Shown piece by piece: positions 7,591 through 15,656 of a stretch of 33,844 nucleotides of DNA. Origin of the DNA: Clostridium sp. (lineage in GTDB: Bacteria > Bacillota > Clostridia > Lachnospirales > Lachnospiraceae); the NCBI GenBank assembly GCA_023663815.1, contig JAMPGS010000022.1, forward strand, positions 1 through 33,844, written 5' to 3'. Positions within the stretch are counted from its first letter, which is position 1. The number at the start of each line of letters is the position of its first letter. Made by a program: the position numbers and the translations under genes. The notes under the pieces were generated by a model. That model made no database searches. It was not told the origin of the DNA and saw only the letters and a list, made by a program, of their open reading frames with translations.

Positions 7591-10124
7591 CACTCGTTTC
7601 CTCCCTCAATGTACGCGCAAAATCCCAGCGGTGCTTCCCTGTTTAAGAAATCATAGTGCCAAAACGCGTCCGCTTTATCTGATACGATATCGTTTTTATC
7701 CTTACCCAGCCCCATCTGTACAAGAAATAAATTGTTGTTAAACATTCCGCGGAATTTAATTGCCAAATCTTCCAGCTTTTTAAACCCGTTTCTAAGATTT
7801 TGAATTTCCTTTCCAGAAATCGCGCAATTTTCTATTTCCGCCTTTAAAGCTTTCGCCTCCTTTGAGTTAAAAGTATACAAATCTAGGTTATTTTTCCACC
7901 AGTATAAATAGGCGGACGGCCCTTTTTTCAAATAGCAGTCCAGAATCTCCGCCCTTATTTCCGAATCGTCAACCTCTGAATTAAACAAATCAAAAAGCAT
8001 CTCTACATCCTGATACGCTTTTCCGCTCTGCAAATTTTGTATCATGTACTTTGCGTGGTCCCCGTAACCGCTTGCAAAAAGGAATCCATAAAAAAATACG
8101 CTGGTTAATACGCCGGATATCTCTTTATAAAAATCACCGGCCGTCTCCGCCACATGCTTTCCAATTTCATTTAAGGTCCGGCATCCTCTATAGCTGCAAG
8201 TATCCGGATTCTCGGAAAACAAATAACATGCCGCTACATAGGCAATTAACTTTATCCAATCCGAATTTGACCTTGCCATCATTCTAACGTTGTTAATTTC
8301 ATCCGCCATCCCTTTGTCAAAGGATTCGCTGTCAAGGGTTTGATATTGATACCAGTATCCAAGCAGCTCCGATGCAAGTAAGTCCGTAAAATAATTGTTG
8401 ACCTTTATGTAGTCCGACGCATTAAAGTAATTCATAATATGCGCCGAAAGCTCCGCAAAGCTCTGATACTGCGTCCCCCGCCATACAAGCGTCGCTCCCT
8501 TATCCAAAAGCATAAAAAATCTGCTAAGACCGATATCATTTTGTATGTCAATTTCTTCATCCGAAGCCTTATATCCATTTTCGGAGCGCACGGTAGAATA
8601 CGCTTTGACGATTTTGTCTATTTCGCTGGCCATGCCAAAATCCTGCGCCACAAAGAAATCCTTTAACGCGCCGGTATAAAACAATTCCTTTGCATTTTCC
8701 CAATCTTCCGCCAACGCATCGTGAACTCCGTTATTATCCCAATATTCTTTGCCGTTGTATTTAAAGGATTTGTTAAAAATTTCTTTGCTGTCAAATTTGG
8801 CAATCTCATGGGAGACCGACTTGTCGCCCTGAAGCCACCTATTTACCTGCTCATAATTAAAGCGGCCTGAAGGGTCGTATTGAAGAAGCCCTCTTATTAA
8901 AATTTCCAAGAAAGCATCCTCCCGCCCTATCTCGTCAAGCCCGTAATACTCATTATTCAGCATTGCGAAATTAACTTGATTCCGCTGCTCCTCAAGGCCA
9001 TACTCCTTATAACGCCTCAAAATATTGCGGTACATCATTTCACCGCTATACAGCGTCCATACGGTCTGCCCAAAGGAATAATAATCCGAGGCTTTAATAG
9101 CCGCCTGAGACATAAGCTCCGGCGCGTAATAGCCCAGCGTGCCCGTCTTATACCTATCGGTTGCAAAACCGTCCGCCCGCAAATCGCAGGTGATTCCAAA
9201 ATCGCCTATCACAATCCTGCCCTTGTATCGATATAAATTATCGGGCTTCACGTCCCGATGGACCAGCCCGGCATTGTGGAAAAGATGAAGCGCTTCATTT
9301 AAGGCCGGAACAATTTCATCGTGCAGCTCCGCGTAAGAAATCTCTCCCTTCCGTCTTCCCAAGTCGCCTTCCGGGCAAAAGGGATAAACCTCTACATAAT
9401 AATTTTTCCCATTTATATCGATTGTCCCATGCTCAATCAAGGGCAAAATATGGCTGTCCTCTTTAGCGCTTATGCCGTCAAGAAATTGAATCACCTTATC
9501 GCGGGTCAATCGCTTTTCCGCCTCCGACTGCGGGGTAACGGAAATCAGCACCCTTGCAACATACCGCTCATCGCCAACAAGCTTATGGCATCCGTAAATT
9601 TGCGATTCGCCGCTGTCCGCGCTCACCACATTGCCCGATTCGATGACAAAAGACTGTCCCTTCTCTCCAGTAAAGCGAATATCGGAAGTGATAACAAGCC
9701 TTCTCCCCGCCGTGTTGTTTTCCCTCATTTGCTGCTGGGGCACTGTCGCCACGCGCCCGCCTTCTCCGGCTTGCCCCTGAGGCAGCGTCGCTATACGCCC
9801 GCCTTCCTCGGCTTGCACTTGAGGCAGCGTCGCTATTCGCCCGTCGCCGCCGGATTGTCCTTGGGGCATCGTCGCTATGCGCCCGTCTCCGCCGGAAATT
9901 CCCTGAGGCATTGTGGGAATTCTCTCCCCTATACCGCTATCCGTCTGCGGCATCGTCGGTACGCGCTCCATAAGTCCCCCATTTCCTTGGGGCATTGCGG
10001 ACGCGTTCCATAAACCCCCATCCCCTTGGGGCATTGTGGGGATACGTTCTTCGCCTGCTTGCGGCATCGTGGGAATACGCTCTTCGCCCGTCTGCGGCAT
10101 TGTTGGAATTCTCTCGTCACTCAT
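7590..10124 (-). CDS. Soluble Ser/Thr protein kinase-like protein with N-terminal Thr-Pro-Gln repeats
   Basis: An 844-residue protein. Residues 4-130 hold nine copies of R-[IV]-[PA]-T-[MLV]-P-Q plus one degenerate copy lacking Thr; each conserved Thr is a candidate phosphorylation and FHA-docking site. The kinase domain (~150-460) has a weak glycine loop (SADSGESQIYG), HRDVKPDN at 289-296, DFG at 308-310 and APE at 334-336. The β3 'VAIK' lysine is replaced by Arg191 (YVARVLIS), so it may be weakly active or a pseudokinase. Residues ~465-844 form an unrecognised helical, Tyr/Phe-rich domain without membrane helices. I chose the ATG at 10124 (GGAGGGGAG upstream); the earlier ATG at 10154 lies inside the PP2C gene. 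Four bases separate it from the PP2C stop. Confidence 0.9.
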   Translation of the reverse strand: MSDERIPTMPQTGEERIPTMPQAGEERIPTMPQGDGGLWNASAMPQGNGGLMERVPTMPQTDSGIGERIPTMPQGISGGDGRIATMPQGQSGGDGRIATLPQVQAEEGGRIATLPQGQAGEGGRVATVPQQQMRENNTAGRRLVITSDIRFTGEKGQSFVIESGNVVSADSGESQIYGCHKLVGDERYVARVLISVTPQSEAEKRLTRDKVIQFLDGISAKEDSHILPLIEHGTIDINGKNYYVEVYPFCPEGDLGRRKGEISYAELHDEIVPALNEALHLFHNAGLVHRDVKPDNLYRYKGRIVIGDFGITCDLRADGFATDRYKTGTLGYYAPELMSQAAIKASDYYSFGQTVWTLYSGEMMYRNILRRYKEYGLEEQRNQVNFAMLNNEYYGLDEIGREDAFLEILIRGLLQYDPSGRFNYEQVNRWLQGDKSVSHEIAKFDSKEIFNKSFKYNGKEYWDNNGVHDALAEDWENAKELFYTGALKDFFVAQDFGMASEIDKIVKAYSTVRSENGYKASDEEIDIQNDIGLSRFFMLLDKGATLVWRGTQYQSFAELSAHIMNYFNASDYIKVNNYFTDLLASELLGYWYQYQTLDSESFDKGMADEINNVRMMARSNSDWIKLIAYVAACYLFSENPDTCSYRGCRTLNEIGKHVAETAGDFYKEISGVLTSVFFYGFLFASGYGDHAKYMIQNLQSGKAYQDVEMLFDLFNSEVDDSEIRAEILDCYLKKGPSAYLYWWKNNLDLYTFNSKEAKALKAEIENCAISGKEIQNLRNGFKKLEDLAIKFRGMFNNNLFLVQMGLGKDKNDIVSDKADAFWHYDFLNREAPLGFCAYIEGGNE
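9735..10115 (-). repeat. Coding repeat tract for R-[IV]-[PA]-T-x-P-Q motifs
   Basis: Ten irregularly spaced units (8-15 residues apart). The first six are mostly ERIPTMPQ; the last four are GRIATMPQ, GRIATLPQ, GRIATLPQ and GRVATVPQ. One unit (ASAMPQ) has lost the R-x-x-T part. Arg three residues before Thr resembles a basophilic kinase site. Confidence 0.85.
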
Positions 10125-10128
10125 TATC

Positions 10129-10893
10129 CTATTCTCCCCTCCTGAGCAAAGCAATACTCATATTGTCTTTTGATCCTTTTTCTATGGCTTTTTGATAGAT
10201 TAGCCTGCAACATTCCAGCAGACACTCATCCTGCTTATGCGCCAATAGAATCTCCTTCAATTCGGCGTCCAAAACCTCGTCCGAAATTCCATCCGAGCAT
10301 ATCATAATGATATCGTCTTTTACAAAATCATCCGTCATGTCGATAATTCTTGGATTCACAATTTCCTCGTTTCCCAAGCACTTATTTATAATATTTTTCT
10401 GCGGATGGGTTTTACTCTCTTCCGGGGTTATTTCCCCCATGTCAATCAAATCCTGAACTAAGGAATGGTCTTTGGAAATTTGTGAAAAATACTTGAATCT
10501 AAATCTGTAAACCCTGCTGTCCCCTGCGTTAAACACGATAAAACGCTCCCCATCCGCGTACACGCCGGCTATTGTGGTTCGTAAGCCGCTTTGCAGATTC
10601 TCATAGCTCTGCATGTTTCGGATTCTCCTGTTAGCCGTCTCTATCACGTCTTTTATTTCCTTTGCCGTAACGCCCGGCCTGTTTAAATGACTGCACGCCT
10701 CCAAGGCCGTCATGGCCGCACGGTATCCCTGCGCCAGACCGCCAACGCCGTCGCAGACCGCGGCGGCAATATATTCTTTTTCTATCACGCCGGAAATTTC
10801 GCCGTCTATTAATATATGAGGGCCTATCAGCAGCCTGTCGTCATTTTGCCGCTCATATACGCCCATATCTACTTTGCCCGCGTATGAAAACAT
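10129..10893 (-). CDS. PP2C-family Ser/Thr protein phosphatase
   Basis: A 254-residue single-domain, metal-dependent phosphatase of the bacterial PrpC/Stp type. Visible motifs: GVYERQNDDRLL (N-terminal metal Asp region), CDGVGG, FNAGDSRVYRF, KDHSLVQDL, CSDGISDEV and KGSKDNMSIAL, which together give the metal ligands. There is no membrane segment. GGGAG precedes the ATG; the AAA+ gene ends 26 bp upstream and the kinase gene starts 4 bp downstream. By position and family it should reverse phosphorylation by the island's kinases (inference). Confidence 0.95.
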   Translation of the reverse strand: MFSYAGKVDMGVYERQNDDRLLIGPHILIDGEISGVIEKEYIAAAVCDGVGGLAQGYRAAMTALEACSHLNRPGVTAKEIKDVIETANRRIRNMQSYENLQSGLRTTIAGVYADGERFIVFNAGDSRVYRFRFKYFSQISKDHSLVQDLIDMGEITPEESKTHPQKNIINKCLGNEEIVNPRIIDMTDDFVKDDIIMICSDGISDEVLDAELKEILLAHKQDECLLECCRLIYQKAIEKGSKDNMSIALLRRGE

Positions 10894-10919
10894 ACTTTTT
10901 CTCCCGCCTTATCCCTTTA

Positions 10920-12788
10920 CTACCTTTTTACAAACTTCACCTCGTCATTTTCCAAAGCAATCACTACAGAATCCCCCTCCTTACAGTCGGCCTCGAAAAT
11001 AAATTCCGCCAAGGGATTGATATACTGCTCTTCCATCAAATTCCCTATTCCTCTGCCGCCCATTTCAAGAACCTCATCGTGATTTGCCTGACCGCAATAA
11101 AATTCATAAACCTCTTCCAAAACGTCGATGGTTATTTTATTTTGTTTTGCAACGCGCCCGTTGATTTTGGAAATCTGCCCTTTTACAATGGCCTTTGACG
11201 CCTCCGGCCTGATAAAATCATATACAATGATGTTGTTGCCGATTCTGTTTAAAACCTCCGGCTTAAAATGGTCTTTGATTGCGCTTAACACCTTCGGCTT
11301 AATTTCCTCGTAGGTTTCACTTGGAAATACCAATTGTTCCCTTCGCTCTCTCCCATTTTTATCAATGTACTGCTGCGTAATTCCAAGATTGCTTGTAAAG
11401 ATAATCAACGTCTCTGAAAAGTAAACCGTGTTCCCCTGACCGTCCGTCATTCGGCCGTCTTCCAATATCTGTAAAAATTTATCCATAATAGAGGGATGGG
11501 CTTTTTCTATCTCGTCGAATAGCAGAATAGAAAAAGGCTTTTCTTTAATGGCGTTTGTCAATTGGCCGCCGGCCTCATAGCCCACGTATCCGGGAGGCGC
11601 GCCAAACAATTTTTGAGCGGCATGGGATTCTGAAAACTCGCTCATATCAAATCGGATACAATTGTTTTCATCCCCAAAAAGCTGTTCCGCCAAGGCTTTG
11701 GTAAGCTCCGTTTTTCCGGTGCCGGTAGGCCCCGCGAAAAACAGGACGCCCCGCGGCTTATTCTGCCCGGAGGAGTGCTGCAGGCCGGATAACCCGGAAA
11801 CCGCCCGCTTTACAATATTGACGGTTTTTGCAATGGCCTGATCCTGCCCCATAACCCTTTGTTTTAGGAGTTCGTCAAGATTGGCAATCTTATCCTTGTC
11901 AATCGAATGCCACATATTCTCAATGATGCCGTACTTATAAATGGAAACGGCATCCAAAAGCTCCGTGTCCGGCTTACGCGCCGCAAGTCTCTGGTAAAGA
12001 CTTCTAAGCTCCTTTAATTCCCTGTGCTTTAATCCGTCGGTGACGTCTATAAACTTATCCTTTACCTTTTGAAGCTCTGGATTGGCCTCAAACTCCGTGT
12101 ATTCTTTTTCAATAAAAATACTTCTTATTTCTTTGTCGGGATTCGGCAGCGAGATAGTTCTCACATTGGGATTGTTATAAAAAAACCACGCCGGCAAATC
12201 GTTGAATTTCTCAACCACCATAATCAACGTATTGAATTGATTTGATATCCTTGCGGCGTTCAGGGACGCAAAAAGAAGATTTAAGAACATCTTATTTTCA
12301 GATGCCTCAAGGGTTGTGGGGGAAGATATGTATCTGGATGCAAAATTCATAACCACGCAGACCGGTTTTTCCCTGTCGGTATCCACCACCGCATTCCTGA
12401 TGGTGGAGGAAAGCCTTTCAATATCGTCCAGCTTGCAGGCCTTCTTAAAAATCCTGTCAATGCCAAAGGAAAAGCTTTCACTTTCATCAGGGGACGCATA
12501 TTTTTGCATCATCTCCTCAATATTGCCAAACTTATCGCCAAATTTATTGTAAATTCCTGTGGCGGGGTCGCAGAACATAAAATCATAACTGCTCTCGGCC
12601 ATATTCTCGTTAAAAATTTTAAAAAGGGTCATATTGAGATCCACGAACGCCCGCGGCATATCCTCATCGCTTGCCAAATCATAAATCGGATAAAAATCAT
12701 TGATATTCCCCTCAATGATAAAGGTGCTCTTTATGCCCTTAAAGCTTGAAATTTCCTGCTGCCATTTCGGTATGCTATGCTTTTTCAA
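10920..12788 (-). CDS. ClpB-type AAA+ ATPase with a degenerate first AAA module
   Basis: A 622-residue protein. The C-terminal half is a ClpB/ClpA D2-like motor: Walker A GPTGTGKT (353-360), substrate-gripping pore loop GAPPGYVGYEAGG (~397-409), Walker B ILLFDE (421-426), sensor-1 FTSNLG, and a ClpB D2-small C-terminus (GGRGIGNLMEEQY). The N-terminal ~1-300 has no Walker A, but TFIIEGN, PVCVVMNF and the NPNVRTISLPNPDKEIRSIF stretch resemble a classical AAA domain around sensor 1 and after, so it may be a dead D1 ring. It probably unfolds or remodels protein assemblies; the target is unknown. Its ATG overlaps the upstream radical SAM stop by 4 bp. Confidence 0.9.
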   Translation of the reverse strand: MKKHSIPKWQQEISSFKGIKSTFIIEGNINDFYPIYDLASDEDMPRAFVDLNMTLFKIFNENMAESSYDFMFCDPATGIYNKFGDKFGNIEEMMQKYASPDESESFSFGIDRIFKKACKLDDIERLSSTIRNAVVDTDREKPVCVVMNFASRYISSPTTLEASENKMFLNLLFASLNAARISNQFNTLIMVVEKFNDLPAWFFYNNPNVRTISLPNPDKEIRSIFIEKEYTEFEANPELQKVKDKFIDVTDGLKHRELKELRSLYQRLAARKPDTELLDAVSIYKYGIIENMWHSIDKDKIANLDELLKQRVMGQDQAIAKTVNIVKRAVSGLSGLQHSSGQNKPRGVLFFAGPTGTGKTELTKALAEQLFGDENNCIRFDMSEFSESHAAQKLFGAPPGYVGYEAGGQLTNAIKEKPFSILLFDEIEKAHPSIMDKFLQILEDGRMTDGQGNTVYFSETLIIFTSNLGITQQYIDKNGRERREQLVFPSETYEEIKPKVLSAIKDHFKPEVLNRIGNNIIVYDFIRPEASKAIVKGQISKINGRVAKQNKITIDVLEEVYEFYCGQANHDEVLEMGGRGIGNLMEEQYINPLAEFIFEADCKEGDSVVIALENDEVKFVKR

Positions 12789-13366
12789 ATCTGCTTCTCC
12801 TTCCTGTCGTGTATCCCCACAGATATCAATTGACTGCCCAAATATACATTTTGTATTTTTCTTCCCTCTAAAAGATATTCCTCATATTTTTTCTTATACT
12901 TTTCATTGAAATAAATAATCCGCTGATTGCTAGAGCCCCGCAAAACCGTATCTTTCGTATTCAGTAATTCCATATACCGGCCGTCAATCAACACCGACAG
13001 CCTATCCCGCAGCGCCGAAAGCTCCTCCTTTGACAGCAGAGCGCAGACTTCCTCATAGGTATACCCCGTATATACCAACACGTCGTCGGTTATCCTGTTA
13101 ATCTCAGCCAAAAGCATCAGCAGCTCGTTTTTCTGCTCCAGCGGGTCGCCGCCGCTGATGGTAACCCCGTCGAAGGGCCCGGCGGAATAAATATTTTGAA
13201 TCATTTTTGCGATATCGCCTACGGAAAAATTTCGGGCGTTCGATGTGTCCCACAGCTCCGGGTTCGCGCAGCCCCGGCAATGCTTGCTGCAGCCCCTGAC
13301 CCAAATCACAAGGCGTTTTCCGGGCCCCAAGGTTTCTATAGGCGACAAGATACGCTCGATATACAT
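12785..13366 (-). CDS. NrdG-like radical SAM protein (4Fe-4S single cluster)
   Basis: A 193-residue minimal radical SAM protein resembling anaerobic ribonucleotide reductase activases. The cluster motif C-x3-C-x2-C is Cys26/Cys30/Cys33 (GCSKHCRGCANPELWD) and the SAM-binding GGDP follows (VTISGGDPLEQ, 72-75). It should cleave SAM reductively to make a 5'-deoxyadenosyl radical. No glycyl-radical partner such as nrdD is in the window, so the substrate is unknown. The start at 13366 overlaps the upstream stop as TAATG; the longer frame starting at 13507 lies inside the FHA gene and is rejected. It is embedded between an FHA gene and the AAA+ gene, so a protein of this island is a plausible substrate. 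Confidence 0.9.
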   Translation of the reverse strand: MYIERILSPIETLGPGKRLVIWVRGCSKHCRGCANPELWDTSNARNFSVGDIAKMIQNIYSAGPFDGVTISGGDPLEQKNELLMLLAEINRITDDVLVYTGYTYEEVCALLSKEELSALRDRLSVLIDGRYMELLNTKDTVLRGSSNQRIIYFNEKYKKKYEEYLLEGRKIQNVYLGSQLISVGIHDRKEKQI

Positions 13367-14055
13367 TATCCTATCCTGACAACAAACGTTACTGTATTCG
13401 CCAGCGTAAGCGCTTTGCCGTCCTCCAAAAGATTTGGCTCGTTGGCTCCCAAAATCATATTGTTGTATTTTGTTTGATTTGTGCGGCTTATGTGCCTGAT
13501 GACCCAATTTCCAAACTCATATGTAATCAGGCAATGCTCGCCGGAAACCGTCAGAAGGCCTCTGCTTTGAAAGAACTCAGAACCATATTTCCCATATCTC
13601 CCTAAAGTTCCTCCCTCTTGGTCAATTTCAATCCTTGTGTGGGAATTGATTTCTTCCAGCCAAAGACGGCCGCTTCCGGTATCTGTCCGCGTGCTTGTTT
13701 TGGTATCCTCCGCCACAGCTTCCTGCTTTGCCCTCTTCTCAATATTCCACAAAAATCCGTCTATCTCATGCTGCTTTTGACAACCCGCGCAATAAAAGGA
13801 CGTCACCCTGCCATGGGGAAGGATTGTCTTTGCCTGTGATTCAGGACACAAAACAAAATATTCGTTGCCGTCGTCCACAGGAGGCTCTTCCTGCGGCGCG
13901 GTCGTCGCTTGTGCCGCCGGTACCGCCGCTGCTGCCTGAACTGTATTTTCAGAGGCGGACGCCTCCTCCGCCGCAAGAGGCTCGGCGCAAATTTCACAAA
14001 TCGTACTGCCCTCCGGGTTCTCATAACCGCACTGCTTACATATGATTGCCGCCAT
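13366..14055 (-). CDS. Zinc-ribbon plus FHA domain protein
   Basis: A 229-residue protein. The N-terminus is a zinc ribbon (CKQCGYENPEGSTICEICAEPL, two C-x2-C pairs). A low-complexity Ala/Glu/Pro linker follows, then a second Cys pair (SFYCAGCQKQH). The C-terminal ~135-229 is an FHA domain with GRYGKYG, VSGEHCLITYE and RHISRTNQTKYNNM, the usual Gly-Arg, Ser-x-x-His and Asn phospho-Thr-reading positions. It should bind phospho-Thr peptides made by the local kinases, possibly the Thr-Pro-Gln repeats. AAGGAG precedes the ATG; 6 bp separate it from the upstream gene and its TAA overlaps the next ATG. Confidence 0.9.
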   Translation of the reverse strand: MAAIICKQCGYENPEGSTICEICAEPLAAEEASASENTVQAAAAVPAAQATTAPQEEPPVDDGNEYFVLCPESQAKTILPHGRVTSFYCAGCQKQHEIDGFLWNIEKRAKQEAVAEDTKTSTRTDTGSGRLWLEEINSHTRIEIDQEGGTLGRYGKYGSEFFQSRGLLTVSGEHCLITYEFGNWVIRHISRTNQTKYNNMILGANEPNLLEDGKALTLANTVTFVVRIG

Positions 14056-14061
14056 TTTCCT

Positions 14062-15492
14062 TTACTCCTTATGCATAGTCTTTAATTCCGTTCTCTTAAG
14101 CTCTTTTTTAGCCCTGCTTGTAGTTTGAGAATCTTTTTTAGATTTTGTCTGTAATTTCTTATTAAACCTTTTATCCGGCGGCATATGCTTTTTCGTGCGG
14201 AGAATCACGCCGCGCATAGCCAGCTCCGCCGTAATCTGCGGGTGCATACTGCAAAAAGCGCATTGCTGCTGATAAAGCCTTTCATCCTCGGCCTCCGATA
14301 TATCCGTGTCAAACCCAATCCCAACCACGCGCATCGTCACCTGATTTTCATCGGACACAAAAACGTTAATTGCGGTATTGTCGTTCACTCCATACAATAT
14401 CTGCCCGTTTTCATTTGCCTGCGCAAGCAAATCGGATTTGACAACGTTATATCCGTGCTTTTCCATAACCTCGTCTATCTGCCGCTTTATGTACTCTTTA
14501 GAAAGATTGGCTTTCGCGCTTTCCTTTGTGGTTTGAATCGCCTCTTCAATTTCTGCTTTTGATGAAAATTCACTAAGAGCCGTCACTGGAATAGTCAAAT
14601 CAAAACATTCCTTTAAATATTCAGCATATAAGGCTTCCATTTCAGCCATCTCATTTTTTATCCTGAGGGTCATCTTCTGATAATCCTCAAAAAGCCGCTT
14701 GATTCTCTTTTCCTTCCGCTCCGCCGGAATTTCTTTTTGCAGGATTTCCTGCAAATCCTGATAAATAAGCAGCATCGAATTCTTATGCCTGCCGGTCATG
14801 GCCTCCGTTTTCATAAACTCGCCAAGCTCTTCTTTAAATACCTCCGCCAATTCCTCCACATCCGCATCCGTAACCGGGCCCGTGGCCTCCTTATCTGGGC
14901 CTGCCGTTCCCATACCCGAACCTTCCACCTCTTTGGCTGAGCCTTCCGCTACCTGCCCCAATCCTACTGCTGCTTTGGCCGAACCTTCCGCCACTTGCCC
15001 CAATCCTATCGCTTTCTTATCCGTCCCCGCCGCCTCCTGCACCTTGCCGGAAAGCCTTACGATTTTCCTGCGCCTTGCCTGCTCAAGCTGCTGCCTGTTC
15101 GCCTCCAACTGCCGGTATCTCTCGCTGGATTCCCCAAACTTGTGAACCTCCGCCATTTCCTTTTGTATCTGGCTGTTAAATTTCTTGACAAGCAGCTCGG
15201 CCCTGCCGCTGATTTCCTCCACGTCCAAAGACTCGTTTCCGGCCTTTACCTCTTTCAAAAGCTCCTGCAGCGCCCTGCAGCACTCTTCCTTAATTGCCAG
15301 TATCCGATTGCAGCTTGCTCCTAATAATTCATCCTGGCGCATCAAGCTTATCTCCGAGGCAAGACAGCCCATCACCTGTTTCAACATTTTTTCAATTTTA
15401 TTGGCAAGATTCTTTCTCTTTTCCCTTGCTTCAACCAGCCGCATCATTTCCTGACGGCGTACTTCGGCTTCGTCCACTTTAGGTCCACTCAT
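14062..15492 (-). CDS. Coiled-coil protein beginning MSGPKVDEAE, unknown function
   Basis: A 476-residue, highly charged, largely helical protein with no recognised domain. Residues ~1-150 are predicted coiled coil. Residues 153-207 are a Gly/Ala/Glu linker with two near-identical copies of VGLGQVAEGSAK (DNA repeat roughly 14938-15015). Residues ~210-340 are again helical. A small α/β-looking region (~350-430) contains NDNTAINVFVSDE and QQQCAFCSMHPQ, followed by a strongly basic tail (RTKKHMPPDKRFNKKL). No Shine-Dalgarno of usual strength precedes the ATG, and TATTATAAT lies only a few bases upstream, so initiation may be unusual. It is the first gene of the second half of the island and could be a scaffold or kinase substrate (inference). 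Confidence 0.8.
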   Translation of the reverse strand: MSGPKVDEAEVRRQEMMRLVEAREKRKNLANKIEKMLKQVMGCLASEISLMRQDELLGASCNRILAIKEECCRALQELLKEVKAGNESLDVEEISGRAELLVKKFNSQIQKEMAEVHKFGESSERYRQLEANRQQLEQARRRKIVRLSGKVQEAAGTDKKAIGLGQVAEGSAKAAVGLGQVAEGSAKEVEGSGMGTAGPDKEATGPVTDADVEELAEVFKEELGEFMKTEAMTGRHKNSMLLIYQDLQEILQKEIPAERKEKRIKRLFEDYQKMTLRIKNEMAEMEALYAEYLKECFDLTIPVTALSEFSSKAEIEEAIQTTKESAKANLSKEYIKRQIDEVMEKHGYNVVKSDLLAQANENGQILYGVNDNTAINVFVSDENQVTMRVVGIGFDTDISEAEDERLYQQQCAFCSMHPQITAELAMRGVILRTKKHMPPDKRFNKKLQTKSKKDSQTTSRAKKELKRTELKTMHKE

Positions 15493-15580
15493 AAGATTAT
15501 AATACCTGCTTTCTCCGCGAATCGTTCTTCAAATTAAATTACATTTTCCATTTAATTCTATTTTATAATCACAATGTAAC

Positions 15581-15609
15581 ATTATAATACAATTTTACAA
15601 AGATTACAA
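15581..15609 (-). promoter_or_regulatory. Sigma-A-type promoter for the distal half of the island
   Basis: On the minus strand: TTGTAA (15604-15609), 17-bp spacer, TATAAT (15581-15586), leaving a ~80-nt A/T-rich leader before the MSGPK gene. A second, degenerate site lies closer to the ATG (see findings). Confidence 0.6.
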
Positions 15610-15610
15610 C

Positions 15611-15650
15611 GGGCGTTTCGCCATGCGCGCACGGCACATGGCGGCCGCCC
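15611..15650 (-). terminator. GC-rich stem-loop after the cysteine peptidase gene
   Basis: Minus-strand stem GCCATGTGC / GCGCATGGC (15620-15642), extended by an outer GGGCG/CGCCC pair, starts about 7 bases after the stop codon. There is no T-run after it, so termination would be partial or factor-dependent; it could equally be an mRNA-stabilising hairpin. Confidence 0.35.
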
Positions 15651-15656
15651 AAAAAC

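Noticed and set aside
9321..10013. Plus-strand 230-codon open frame
   Set aside because: It is antisense to the kinase repeat tract; its own repetitive Arg/His/Pro composition mirrors the repeats and it lacks a ribosome-binding site.
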